Shown piece by piece: positions 51,767-61,093 of a DNA stretch of 64,000 nucleotides (the first letter of the stretch is position 1; every line of letters starts with the position of its first letter). The position numbers and the translations under genes were made by a program. The notes beneath the pieces were generated by a model. The model had not been told where the DNA came from and made no database searches. It saw only the letters and a list, made by a program, of their open reading frames with translations. The stretch is from an uncultured candidate division WPS-2 bacterium (GTDB lineage Bacteria > Vulcanimicrobiota > Vulcanimicrobiia > Vulcanimicrobiales > Vulcanimicrobiaceae): contig CALEYW010000062.1 in NCBI GenBank assembly GCA_937927945.1, forward strand, positions 58,399 to 122,398. Direction: 5' to 3'.

Positions 51767-52879
51767 GACGCGACCGGCGCGAACGTGTTGCGATTCTGCA
51801 GGTACGGCCAGATGAAACCGTCCAGATCGCCCTCGAGCACGGCTTGCGCGCTGCCGGTCTCGACGTTCGTGCGCACGTCCTTCACCATCTGATACGGGTG
51901 CAGCACGTAGTTGCGGATCTGCGATCCCCACTCGTTCGCACGTCGCTCGCCGCGAATGTCGGCGAGCTTCTGCTCCTGCTCCTCCCGCGCGCGCTGGACG
52001 AGCTTTGCGCGCAGGATGTTCAGCGCGACCTCGCGGTTCTGCGTCTGCGAGCGCTCTTGCTGCGAGGCGACGGTGATCCCGGTCGGCAGGTGGTAGACGC
52101 GAATCGCCGACTCGGTCTTGTTGACGTACTGCCCGCCGGCGCCGCTCGCCTTGAAGGTCTCGAACTTCAGATCGTCCGGCTTGAGCTCGACCTCGCCCGT
52201 TTCGTGCGCCTCCATCTCAGGGATGACGTCGACCTCGGCGAACGACGTCTGGCGCCGGCCTTGATTGTCGAAGGGCGAGATGCGGACCAGACGATGGACG
52301 CCGCGCTCGCTCTCGAGCATGCCGTATGCGTTCTTGCCGCGGATGATGAACGTGATCGAGCGCAAGCCCGCCTCGTCGCCCGGCGCCTCCTCGACCACCT
52401 GGGTCTCGAAGCGATGGTTCTCCGCCCAGCGCAGGTACATCCGGCCGAGCATCTGCGTCCAATCGGCCGCGTCGGTTCCGCCGGCACCCGCGCGGATGGT
52501 GACGATCGCGCCGTGCGAGTCGTAGGGGCGATCGAAGTTGGCCGCCATCTCCAGTTCGTCGAGCGCTTTGTTCGCGCGAGCGATCGTGGCGTCGGCCTCT
52601 GCTTCGGCACCTTCTTCGTCGCCCAGCACCTCGATGATCTCGGCCGCGTCGCCGAGGGCGGCGTCGACCGCATCGACGGCGTCGAGGTCGGCGCGCAGGT
52701 CCGCGATGCGCTTCATCACGCCGCGCGCCTGTTCGGGATCGCCCCAGAAATCGTCAGCGCGCGAACGCGCTTCGAGCTCGGCTACGGAACGGCGTTTGCC
52801 TGCATCGTCAAAGCCGCCCCTTGAGGGCGTTCATGCGCTCGCGGGCGCGGTCGATGGCGGCAGTCTGCGCGTCGGACAC
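51763..52879 (-). CDS. prfB: Peptide chain release factor 2, with programmed +1 frameshift
   Basis: RF2 recognises UGA and UAA stop codons and releases the peptide. The gene is read in two frames. A 23-codon first part runs from GTG 52879 (RBS GGAAGG) to CTT, directly followed by an in-frame TGA (52810-52808). A +1 slip at CTT continues as DDAGKRRSVAELEARSRADD and the full RF2 body, giving 371 residues in total. The SPF anticodon-like motif (RISPFDNQG) and the GGQ motif (SGAGGQYVN) are present. This is the classic autoregulatory frameshift of prfB: scarce RF2 pauses termination at the TGA and allows the slip. It leads a five-gene operon ending in rlmN. Confidence 0.95.
52807..52822 (-). promoter_or_regulatory. 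prfB +1 programmed frameshift site
   Basis: On the minus strand the sequence AAGGGGCGGCTTTGAC carries all the known elements: a Shine-Dalgarno-like AAGGGG three bases before the slippery CTT codon, then TGA followed by C. Spacing equals that of the E. coli site. The frame continues correctly only after a +1 slip. Confidence 0.95.
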
Positions 52880-53048
52880 GGGACCTTCCGCTTCTCCGGC
52901 AACCCCGGACACCCTACCGCGGGGCCCAGGCGCGCTCGCGGTGCGCCACCCAAGCGAACGTACCGGCGCATGAGAACGCCGTAAAGTTCCGATTAGCGTT
53001 GCGGTCGGTTACCTCTGCACGGCGGCCGAGCGCGTGTAGAATCTCAGC

Positions 53049-54404
53049 GTGAACAGACTCTTCGCGTCGGTCGTCGCCGCGTTCGCCCTTACTGCGTGCG
53101 GCAGCGGAGGCGGCGCCACGGGCCCGGGACCGATTCCCAATCCGACGCCGACGCCGACGCCGACGCCGAGACCATCGGCGCAGATCCAACACGTCGTCAT
53201 CATCTTCCAGGAGAACCGCACCGTCGACAATCTCTTCAACGGTTTTCCCGGCGCCGACACCGTCACTAGCGGTCCGAACTCCGCCGGTTCGACGGTCGCC
53301 CTCCAGCCGATCGACCTCGCGACACCGTACGATCTCGATCACAGCCATCGCGGCTTCACGACCGAATACGCCGCAGGCGCGATGAACGGCTTCGATCTGG
53401 TCGGCAGCGGCCCGTGCAAGAGCGTGTGCCCACCGAAGAATCTCCGCGCGTACGGATACGTTCCGCCGAGCCAGACGGGCCCATACTGGAGCATGGCGCA
53501 GCAGTATGCGTTCGCCGACCGCATGTTTCAGACGAACGAAGGGCCCAGTTTTCCGGCGCATCAGTACATCATCAGCGGAACGTCGCTCGCGTCGACCTCG
53601 AGCCCGCTGCTGTTCGCGGAGAACCCCGCCGTGCCGGGCGGAGGAACGACCGCCGGTTGCGACAGCCCGGCCGGCACGCTGGCGGACTTGATCGACCCGA
53701 GTACCGGCGACGAGTCGCAGAAGGCGCCGCCCTGCGGCGACCATCCGGCCCTGTTCGACCTGCTCGACCAGCACGGCGTCAGCTGGCGCTATTACCAACC
53801 GAACCTCGGCGCCGGCCTTTGGAACGGACCCGACGCACTCACCCACATCCGAAACGGTCCCGACTACGCCAACGTGCGCACACCCAACACCGCAATCCTC
53901 ACCGACATCCAGAACAACGCGCTGCCCGCCGTCTCATGGGTGATCCCTACCGCAGCGGAGTCGGATCACGCCAATTCTACCGACGGCAGCGGGCCGGAGT
54001 ACGTCGCCTCGATCGTCAACGCGATCGGGAACAGCCCGTATTGGAGCACGACCGCGATCTTCGTAACGTGGGACGACTGGGGCGGTTGGTACGACCACGT
54101 GAAGCCGCAATCGTACAACGCCTACGAGCTCGGCTTCCGGGTCCCGCTCATCGTGATCTCACCCTACGCCAAACCGGGTTACGTCTCGCACGTGCAGCAC
54201 GAGTTCGGCAGCATCCTGCGGTTCACCGAGGAGACCTTCGGCCTCGGCTCGCTCGGCTACACCGACGCGCGTGCCGACGACTTGGCCGACTGCTTTTCCC
54301 TGACCGGAGCGCCGAACGCGTTTCGCACGATCCAGGCGAACCGCCGCGCGGACTACTTCCTCCACCTCGCCCCCGACCGGCGCCCCCCCGACGACGACTT
54401 CTGA
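53049..54404 (+). CDS. Secreted phosphoesterase lipoprotein (phospholipase C-like)
   Basis: This 451-residue protein has a lipoprotein signal (FALTACGSG), a PTPTPTPTPRP linker and a phosphoesterase domain of the alkaline-phosphatase superfamily, as in acid phosphatase/PLC enzymes (PF04185). The start of the domain, IQHVVIIFQENRTVDNLFNG, holds the Glu-Asn-Arg-Thr metal-ligand motif. Other metal residues are in FVTWDDWGGWYDHV and AESDHAN. Two cysteine-rich loops are likely disulphide-bonded. It probably releases phosphate outside the cell. GTG is the start. A hydrolase with phosphate ester or phospholipid substrates is the best that can be said. Confidence 0.88.
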   Translation: MNRLFASVVAAFALTACGSGGGATGPGPIPNPTPTPTPTPRPSAQIQHVVIIFQENRTVDNLFNGFPGADTVTSGPNSAGSTVALQPIDLATPYDLDHSHRGFTTEYAAGAMNGFDLVGSGPCKSVCPPKNLRAYGYVPPSQTGPYWSMAQQYAFADRMFQTNEGPSFPAHQYIISGTSLASTSSPLLFAENPAVPGGGTTAGCDSPAGTLADLIDPSTGDESQKAPPCGDHPALFDLLDQHGVSWRYYQPNLGAGLWNGPDALTHIRNGPDYANVRTPNTAILTDIQNNALPAVSWVIPTAAESDHANSTDGSGPEYVASIVNAIGNSPYWSTTAIFVTWDDWGGWYDHVKPQSYNAYELGFRVPLIVISPYAKPGYVSHVQHEFGSILRFTEETFGLGSLGYTDARADDLADCFSLTGAPNAFRTIQANRRADYFLHLAPDRRPPDDDF

Positions 54405-54407
54405 GGC

Positions 54408-54995
54408 CTATCCGGTCACCGTCCGGAGCGCGAAATGATACGCGAACGCACTGCGCCCGACGACGGCGAAGCCTGCGGCGGCGAGCCGGCGCTCCGCCTC
54501 GATCGGACCGTAGACGTGATCGCGGGGCGGGCCGAACGAGCGCTCCACGTCCGCGTTCCAATCGACGAACAACGCCGCTCCACCCGGCGCGAGCAGCGCC
54601 CGCAACGCGCCCAGCGCGTCGTCACCCAACTCGTGCAGGACGTTGAGTGCGAGGATGCGCGCAACCGTGCCGCGGAGCGCCGCGAGCGCCGGTGGCTCGA
54701 TCGCGGCGACGTTTGCGACGTCGGCTCGCGCGAGCGCCGCACGTAGCCGTTCGATCATCGCGGGTTGCTCGTCGAGGGCGAGGACGCGCAGGTCGGGACG
54801 CAAGCGGGCGAGCTCCACCGCATAGAGGCCCGTTCCGGCCCCGAAGTCCAGCAGCGTCGACGACGGTGGCGGAGCCAGCACGTCGAGCAGCGCGGCGGGC
54901 GGGACGTACGCGAAGCGTCCAGCGTCGTCGAGAATCGACGCCCGCGCGGGATCGAAGCGGTCGGGCTGTTTGGCGCCGTGACGATCGTGGCCCAT
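54408..54995 (-). CDS. Class I SAM-dependent methyltransferase
   Basis: This is a 195-residue methyltransferase (ATG 54995; an in-frame start at 55040 is possible). The SAM-binding loop is LLDFGAGTGLYAVELA, the acidic end of strand 2 is LALDEQPAMI, and the post-loop region has ALNVLHELGDDALGALRALL, which is typical of small-molecule methyltransferases. The substrate is unknown. It is divergent from the FecR gene, and its end is a few bases from the phosphoesterase stop. Confidence 0.8.
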   Translation of the reverse strand: MGHDRHGAKQPDRFDPARASILDDAGRFAYVPPAALLDVLAPPPSSTLLDFGAGTGLYAVELARLRPDLRVLALDEQPAMIERLRAALARADVANVAAIEPPALAALRGTVARILALNVLHELGDDALGALRALLAPGGAALFVDWNADVERSFGPPRDHVYGPIEAERRLAAAGFAVVGRSAFAYHFALRTVTG

Positions 54996-55127
54996 CACTG
55001 CACGGCGATTGCGTACCGCAACCGCCGAGGCCTCGTACACGTCGCGGGAATTGCGTTGCAGAAGAGGGCAACCGGTCGGGCAGACCGTACAACCGCCGAC
55101 CGGGTCCTGCTAGCAGAGGAGCTTGCT

Positions 55128-56015
55128 GTGTCGTTCCGCCTGTTCCGCCGTCCCCTCGCGCTGCTCGCCGCCGCGGCGATGATCTCGGCCGTGCCGGCCG
55201 GCGCCGCGTCGCAAAAGGAACTGCAGCCGGTGCGCGGCGAGGTCGGCGTCGCGCCGACCAAGGACGGCGCCTTCAAGCGCGTCTTCGGCAAGAGCCTCGT
55301 TGCCGACGACACGTACGCGGTAACGCACGCCGCCTCCAACGGGCTCGTCCTGCTCGAGGATTCTTCGCAGGTCGCGCTCGGTCCGAACACGAGCGTCCTC
55401 TTCGGCCGCCTCAACGTCGCCGGGAACGGATCGACGATCGTGCTCGATGGGGGCACGATGCGGTTCGACGTCAAGCATCCGGCTGGCGTGGCCTCCAACT
55501 ACACGTTCCGCACGGCGACCTCGCAGATCGCGGTCCGCGGCACGCTCGGCCTCTACGGCCGCGATGCGAACGGCGACACGATCTCGTGCCTGCAATGCGA
55601 CCCGGGCGACGTGACGGTCACTGCCGGCGGGAAGGACTACCCGCTGACGACCGGCCAGACGCTGTTCGTCTCGCTGCTGGGGATCGTCACCGCCGGCGCA
55701 ACGACCGCGGCGGTCCTGCACAGCTTCGCCTCGTCGGGCCTGAGCACGTCGGCAACGTCGCAGACTGCGTTCAGCTCCGGCGCCGGTGCGGGCGGCGGTG
55801 CGGCTGCCGGCGCCGCGGGCGTCGCCGCGCCGGTCGGCGTCACGGCCGGATTGGCCGCCGCCGCCGCGATCGCCGGCGCCGCGATGGTGACCTCGAAGAC
55901 CGGCAAGACGCAGACACCGATCCCGGCGGCGAGCCAGATCCCCGGCGGCGTAACGGTCAAGGACCACCGGCCGACGCCGAGCCCCACCCCGACGCCGCCG
56001 GCGCCGAAGCACTGA
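55128..56015 (+). CDS. FecR-domain secreted protein
   Basis: This 295-residue protein has a signal peptide (LALLAAAAMISAVPAGA) and a FecR domain: QPVRGEVGVAPTKDGAF, DDTYAVTHAASNGLVLLEDSS, then YTFRTATSQIAVRGTLGLYG. Two cysteines lie in ISCLQCD. A glycine/alanine-rich, membrane-like stretch (GAAAGAAGVAAPVGVTAGLA) follows, and the protein ends with a proline-rich PTPSPTPTPPAPKH tail. FecR domains often bind ligands or scaffolds in periplasmic signalling, but no sigma/anti-sigma pair is nearby, so the role is unknown. The GTG start follows a strong AGAGGAG. A lipoprotein gene follows 13 bases downstream. Confidence 0.82.
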   Translation: MSFRLFRRPLALLAAAAMISAVPAGAASQKELQPVRGEVGVAPTKDGAFKRVFGKSLVADDTYAVTHAASNGLVLLEDSSQVALGPNTSVLFGRLNVAGNGSTIVLDGGTMRFDVKHPAGVASNYTFRTATSQIAVRGTLGLYGRDANGDTISCLQCDPGDVTVTAGGKDYPLTTGQTLFVSLLGIVTAGATTAAVLHSFASSGLSTSATSQTAFSSGAGAGGGAAAGAAGVAAPVGVTAGLAAAAAIAGAAMVTSKTGKTQTPIPAASQIPGGVTVKDHRPTPSPTPTPPAPKH

Positions 56016-56028
56016 GCGAGGACGCACC

Positions 56029-57504
56029 GTGAAAGACGCTGGACGCGCTGCGCTGCTCCTGGCCGGTACGATCGCGACCCTCGTCGCGTGCGGCGGCGGC
56101 GGTGCGACGAACAGCGGTCCCGGTCCGGTCCGGACCTCCTCGGTCGACGGCGTCGCGACGATTTCCATCCCGTTGCGCGCGCCGCAAGGGCGCACCGCAC
56201 AGTTCATCTCGTTCTTCGTGAAGTCGGCGACGATTGCGATCAACGGAGCGGTGGTCACGACCGCCGACCTTTCCGCGACGTCGGCGATCTGCCAGGCGGT
56301 CAACGAATCGGCCAGGACCTGCACGATCCCCCTCACCGCGCCGGCCGGCAATGACAGCTTCACCGCGACGCTGTATGACGGCGCGAACGGAACCAGCCAC
56401 GTCCTCGGCATCGGCGTCGCGACGCTGGCCGTCGGCGGCGCGTCGTTCTCGTTGCCGATCACCGTCGGCGGCGTCGCCGTGTCGCTGACCATCAACGCCC
56501 AGACGACGACGCTGCAGACGGGAAACGCGACGACGATCCCGCTCACCTTTACGGCGAAGGACGCCGCAGGCGCGGTGATCGCCGGCGCCGATCCGTTCGC
56601 GAACCCGATCACGCTGACCAACAGCGATACGAGCGGCCACACCCATCTCAGCGCGACGGCGCTGGGCAGCCCGCAGACCGCGGTCAGCCTGGCGTATGAT
56701 GGCGGCGCGGTGACCGCTCCGGTCACGATCGGCGCGACCGGCGGCGGTTCGACGACCGTCACTCCGGTCGTCATCACGGTCGTCGTCGCGACGCCGACAC
56801 CGACGCCGACGCCGACCCCGGGGATTCCGTCCCTCGGCTTCTCCGGCAACGGCTATTCGTGCAGCGGAACCTCGCAGCTCGAGCTGCCCGGCACGTACCT
56901 GGTCTTCGTCTCGGAAGGCGTGCTCGACAGCACGGGGGCGTATTCGTCACAAATCGGCGAATGGGCGCCGATCCAATTCCTTGCGCCGTCGTCGTCGCCG
57001 GCCGCGACCCCGTCGCCCACGGCAACCCCGACGCCGTCTCCGACCCCGTCGAGCAGCCCGACGATCTACGCGTACCTCTACACCGGAAACTTCAGCCTCA
57101 GCCAGCCCTTCAACGGCATGCAGGGCGGCTGTTTCTACGCGGTCGCCTTCCCGGGCCGAACCAAGCCGGTCGGCTCGTCGATCGCCCGCAAGCCGCTGAC
57201 CGCGTCGGCGTCTGGGCTCGCATCGCCGTCGTCAACGCCTTCGCCGAACGCGGTCGTCCTGGGCGCACCGAACGTCGGTGACAACGCGACCATCGGAACC
57301 GTGGGTACGGTCGGTACGATCACCGCCATCACCGTGACGGTGAATCAAACGGCCGGCACCGGGAGCGGCACGTTCACGCTCGACAACGGCTCGTCGGGAA
57401 CGATAACGATCAACGGTACGCTGGCGTTCGCTCAAGCGCGGAAGCGCATCGAGCAGTCGATCAAACTGCGGCAGATCTTCGAGGCCGCCCGACGGCGGCA
57501 CTAG
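56029..57504 (+). CDS. Secreted lipoprotein of unknown function
   Basis: This 491-residue protein has a lipobox (ATLVACGGGG). The body is rich in Thr, Ser, Gly and Ala and looks all-beta, with two P-T-P-T linkers (near 265 and 325), suggesting three extracellular modules. Two cysteines are in SAICQAVNESARTCTIP, and two more flank the middle module (NGYSCSGTS and QGGCFYAV). The basic, arginine-rich end ALAFAQARKRIEQ is odd for a secreted protein. No named family is recognised. It is likely co-transcribed with the FecR gene just upstream and may be its partner. Confidence 0.7.
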   Translation: MKDAGRAALLLAGTIATLVACGGGGATNSGPGPVRTSSVDGVATISIPLRAPQGRTAQFISFFVKSATIAINGAVVTTADLSATSAICQAVNESARTCTIPLTAPAGNDSFTATLYDGANGTSHVLGIGVATLAVGGASFSLPITVGGVAVSLTINAQTTTLQTGNATTIPLTFTAKDAAGAVIAGADPFANPITLTNSDTSGHTHLSATALGSPQTAVSLAYDGGAVTAPVTIGATGGGSTTVTPVVITVVVATPTPTPTPTPGIPSLGFSGNGYSCSGTSQLELPGTYLVFVSEGVLDSTGAYSSQIGEWAPIQFLAPSSSPAATPSPTATPTPSPTPSSSPTIYAYLYTGNFSLSQPFNGMQGGCFYAVAFPGRTKPVGSSIARKPLTASASGLASPSSTPSPNAVVLGAPNVGDNATIGTVGTVGTITAITVTVNQTAGTGSGTFTLDNGSSGTITINGTLAFAQARKRIEQSIKLRQIFEAARRRH

Positions 57505-57520
57505 CATATCGGCTAGTGTG

Positions 57521-60214
57521 CTAAGCCGCCGCCCCGTGGCAGCGTTTGTACTTCTTGCCGCTGCCGCACGGGCAGAGATCGTTGCGTCCGACCTTGTCGG
57601 CCGCACTGTGTTTCGGCTTCGCCGGCTCGCCTTCGCCGAGGTTCGTGCGCAGGTTGCTGGCTTCGTATTTTGGGGCGGGACCGAGCAGGCGTTCCGCCGT
57701 CGCCTGATCCATGCGCGGCTGCGCGAGCGGCTCGGCTGACGGCGCGACCGGTTGCGGCGCGATGCTGCCGCTCGGCAGCGGCGCGAACTGCGGCATCGCG
57801 TAGCCGTCGCCCGCCTGCAGCGGCGCGCCGTTCGAATCGACCGGATACCCGCCGTCTTCCGGCGGACCGACCTCGATGCGCATCGAGAACACGGCTTTGA
57901 TCGCTTCGTCGGCGATGTTGTTCTTGAGATCCTCGAAGATCTCGTAGGCTTCTTTTTCGTACTCGACGCGCGGGTCTTTCTGGCCGTAGCCGCGCAGACC
58001 GATCCCGCTCTTGAGCGTATCCATGATGTAGAGATGATCGACCCACAGGCGATCGATGATCGGCAGCATGATGTACTGCGCTTCGATCATGCGCATCAGC
58101 TCGGCGCCGACTTCGACTTCCTTCTCTTCGTACGCCTGGAGCGCGAGCGCGAAGAGCCGCTCTTTCATCCCCTCACGGTCGAGCTTCTCGAGCTCCTCGA
58201 CCGCGATCTTGTCCTTGACCGGAGCGCTCTGCTCCATCTCGTCGATGATCGCTTGGAGATCCCACTCGGAGGGATGCTCTTCTTCGGGCGCGCCGGTGTC
58301 GACGGCATAGCCGGCCTTGCGGCGCAGCGTGTCGACGAAGAACTCGCGCAGGCTCTGTCCTTCGAGCACGCGGCGGCGCTCGCCATAGATGATCTCGCGC
58401 TGCTTGTTCATCACGTCGTCGTATTCGAGGACGGACTTGCGGATCTCGTAGTTGTGGTTTTCGACCTTCGACTGCGCGTTCTCGATCGAACGCGAGAGGA
58501 TCCCGGCTTCGATCGGCGTCTCGTCGGTGAACTTGACGAAGTCCATCATCTTCTGCAGCCGTTCTTGGCCGAAGAGGCGCATCAGCTCGTCTTCGAGCGC
58601 GATGTAGAAGCGCGTCGTGCCGGGATCGCCTTGGCGGCCGGCGCGGCCGCGCAGCTGGTTGTCGATGCGGCGCGATTCGTGCCGCTCGGTCCCGATGATG
58701 TGCAGTCCGCCGGCGGCCGGCACGCCCTCACCGAGCTTGATGTCGACGCCGCGGCCGGCCATGTTGGTCGCGATCGTCACGGTGCCGGGGATGCCGGCGT
58801 CCTTGATGATCTGCGCTTCCTGCTCGTGGTACTTCGCGTTGAGGACCTGGCACTCGATGCCCTTGCGGCGCAGCATCAGGGCGAGCCGCTCCGACTTCTC
58901 GATCGAGCGGGTGCCGACCAGCACCGGCCGGCCCTTCTTGTGCTCTTCGATGATGTCGTCGATGACGGCGTTGAACTTCGCCTCTTCCGAGCGATAGACG
59001 ATGTCGGCCGCGTCCTTGCGGCGCACCGCCATGTTGGTCGGCAGCACGATGACGTTGAGCCCGTAGATCTCGCGGAACTCGCGCTCCTCGGTCTTGGCGG
59101 TACCGGTCATCCCGGCGAGCTTGTCGTAGAGGCGGAAGTAGTTCTGGAACGTGATCGTCGCGAGCGTCTGGTCCTCGCTGCGGACGGACAGCCCTTCCTT
59201 CGCTTCGATCGCCTGGTGGATGCCGTCGGAATAGCGGCGGCCGTACATCAAGCGGCCGGTGAACTCATCGACGATGACCACCTCGCCGTCCTTGACGATG
59301 TACTGCTGGTCTTTGTGGAACAGGTTCCAGGCCTTGAGCGCGGCGTTGAGCTGGTGGGTGAGCTCGAGGTTGCGCTGATCGTAGAGGTTGCTGACGCCCA
59401 GCATCTTCTCGACTTTGGCGACGCCCTTCTCGGTGATCGGCGCGGCGTGCGCCTTTTGATCGACCGTGAAGTCCTCGTCCTTGATCAGGCGCGGAAGGAT
59501 CTTGGCGAACTGGCCGTAGAGCTCGGTCGCGTCGTGGCCTTGGCCGCTGATGATGAGCGGCGTGCGCGCCTCGTCGATGAGGATCGAGTCGACTTCGTCG
59601 ACGATCGCGAAGTTGAGGTGGCGCTGCACCATCTGATCGAGCGACCACGCCATGTTGTCGCGCAGATAGTCGAACCCGACTTCGTTGTTGGTGACGTAGG
59701 TGATGTCGGAGTTGTAGGCGGCTTTGCGCGCGGCCGGCTCGAGGTCGTGCTGGATGATGCCGTAGGTCAGCCCCAGCGCTTCGTAGAGCGGGCCCATCCA
59801 TTCAGCGTCGCGTTTGGCGAGGTAGTCGTTGACGGTGACGAGGTGGACGCCTTTGCCGGTCAGCGCGTTGAGGTAGACCGGCAGGGTCGCGACGAGCGTC
59901 TTGCCCTCGCCCGTGCGCATCTCGGCGACGTTGCCTTCGTGCAGCGCCTGGCCGCCCATGATCTGCACGTCGAAGTGCCGCATCCCCAGCACCCGCTTGC
60001 CGGCCTCGCGGACGACCGCGAACGCCTCGGGCAGGAGGGCGTCCAGCGCTTCGCCCGCTTCGAGGCGCGCTTTGAACTCCGCGGTTTTCCCGCGCAGGTC
60101 GTCATCGGAGAGCGATGCGACCGATGGTTCGAGCGCGTTGACGCGTTCGACGGTCTTGCGCAGCCGTACGAGTTCGCGTTCGTTACCGTCGAACAGGGTC
60201 TTGAGGAAGGCCAT
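57521..60214 (-). CDS. secA: Protein translocase ATPase SecA
   Basis: This 897-residue SecA is the motor of the Sec export pathway. Walker A is [14 protein letters not shown], the DEAD-box equivalent is [17 protein letters not shown], and motif VI is [10 protein letters not shown]. The preprotein-binding and scaffold regions are complete. A zinc-binding SEC-C tail ([17 protein letters not shown]) contacts SecB or lipids in other bacteria. The gene is uninterrupted over 2.7 kb, so local sequence quality is good. It is 45 bases downstream of the deacetylase gene's stop and converges on the lipoprotein gene. Confidence 0.97.
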   Translation of the reverse strand: MAFLKTLFDGNERELVRLRKTVERVNALEPSVASLSDDDLRGKTAEFKARLEAGEALDALLPEAFAVVREAGKRVLGMRHFDVQIMGGQALHEGNVAEMRTGEGKTLVATLPVYLNALTGKGVHLVTVNDYLAKRDAEWMGPLYEALGLTYGIIQHDLEPAARKAAYNSDITYVTNNEVGFDYLRDNMAWSLDQMVQRHLNFAIVDEVDSILIDEARTPLIISGQGHDATELYGQFAKILPRLIKDEDFTVDQKAHAAPITEKGVAKVEKMLGVSNLYDQRNLELTHQLNAALKAWNLFHKDQQYIVKDGEVVIVDEFTGRLMYGRRYSDGIHQAIEAKEGLSVRSEDQTLATITFQNYFRLYDKLAGMTGTAKTEEREFREIYGLNVIVLPTNMAVRRKDAADIVYRSEEAKFNAVIDDIIEEHKKGRPVLVGTRSIEKSERLALMLRRKGIECQVLNAKYHEQEAQIIKDAGIPGTVTIATNMAGRGVDIKLGEGVPAAGGLHIIGTERHESRRIDNQLRGRAGRQGDPGTTRFYIALEDELMRLFGQERLQKMMDFVKFTDETPIEAGILSRSIENAQSKVENHNYEIRKSVLEYDDVMNKQREIIYGERRRVLEGQSLREFFVDTLRRKAGYAVDTGAPEEEHPSEWDLQAIIDEMEQSAPVKDKIAVEELEKLDREGMKERLFALALQAYEEKEVEVGAELMRMIEAQYIMLPIIDRLWVDHLYIMDTLKSGIGLRGYGQKDPRVEYEKEAYEIFEDLKNNIADEAIKAVFSMRIEVGPPEDGGYPVDSNGAPLQAGDGYAMPQFAPLPSGSIAPQPVAPSAEPLAQPRMDQATAERLLGPAPKYEASNLRTNLGEGEPAKPKHSAADKVGRNDLCPCGSGKKYKRCHGAAA

Positions 60215-60259
60215 ACGAGATTACAACCATTCGGCGCGCAGGTGGGTTCCTCCCGAGCG

Positions 60260-61093
60260 CTACGATCCGGCGAGCGGGAGCTTTGCGGGGTGGTTCAGCT
60301 CCGTGGCCGAGGCACGGCGGAGCAGACTCCCTACTGTAACGAACGAGTACCCGGCTTGTCGATAGCGGGCGACCAGTTCGGGCAGCATCGCGATGGTGCC
60401 CGGTTTGCCGCTGTGGAGCAAGAGCACCTCTGGAGCGGTCGCGTGGCCGAGGACGTGGGTCAGCAGGGTCGCGGGCGAGACCGACCGCCAGTCGCCCGGA
60501 TCGTCGTTCCACAGGATCGTGGCGTAGCCGGCCGCCTGCGCCGCGTGGATCGTCGCCAGGGTGTAGCGGCCGTGGGGAGGCCGGAAGAGGGCCTGCTCGG
60601 CAGGGTCGGGAGCGATCGTCTCCAGCGTCTTCGCGCCGGCGCGGAGCTCGCCCGTGACCGCGGCGTCGTCGAGCTGGTCGAGGTTCGGGTGGGTCATGGT
60701 GTGGTCGGCGATCTCATCGCCGCCGGCGGCGATCGCCTGCGCCAGCACCGGGAACAGCTCGGCGTCGCGGCCGATCAGGAAGAACGTCGCCGGGACGTGC
60801 AGATCGGCCAGCGTCTGCAGCAGCAGGGGGGTCGTGACGGGGTACGGACCGTCGTCGAACGTCAACGCGATCAGCCGTTGACGGTCGCCGACAGGTATCG
60901 CTCCCGGGTGCTGCAGGGCGGCGATGCGTTGGGCCAGACTCGGCTGCACGAGCGCCGCGGCGTCGCCGTCGCGCAGCACGACGACCGGTTGCAGCAGGTC
61001 GTCGGACTTCAGCCACAACCGGTGCCCGACGTAGGCGATGACCGCCGCCGCGACCAGTGCGGCCGCGACGGCGATCGCGGCGCGCCGGTTCAC
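60260..61093 (-). CDS. Polysaccharide deacetylase (NodB family)
   Basis: This 277-residue protein has an N-terminal membrane anchor (AAIAVAAALVAAAVIAYVG), so its catalytic domain lies in the periplasm. NodB motif 1 is ALTFDDGPYPV (base and metal Asp), motif 2 is HTMTHPNLDQL (metal His-His), motif 3 is FRPPHGRYT, and motif 5 is LLLHSGKP. It removes acetyl groups from N-acetylglucosamine in peptidoglycan or another glycan. The start overlaps the LCP gene's stop, so cell-wall modification is the probable joint role. Confidence 0.92.
   Translation of the reverse strand: MNRRAAIAVAAALVAAAVIAYVGHRLWLKSDDLLQPVVVLRDGDAAALVQPSLAQRIAALQHPGAIPVGDRQRLIALTFDDGPYPVTTPLLLQTLADLHVPATFFLIGRDAELFPVLAQAIAAGGDEIADHTMTHPNLDQLDDAAVTGELRAGAKTLETIAPDPAEQALFRPPHGRYTLATIHAAQAAGYATILWNDDPGDWRSVSPATLLTHVLGHATAPEVLLLHSGKPGTIAMLPELVARYRQAGYSFVTVGSLLRRASATELNHPAKLPLAGS

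Noticed and set aside
51763..52879. Treating prfB as a pseudogene because of the in-frame TGA after codon 23
   Set aside because: All elements of the programmed +1 frameshift are present.
53140..57060. Pro-Thr codon repeats (CCGACG runs) in the two lipoprotein genes as a DNA repeat family
   Set aside because: They encode flexible linkers in secreted proteins and stay in frame, so protein-level constraint explains them.
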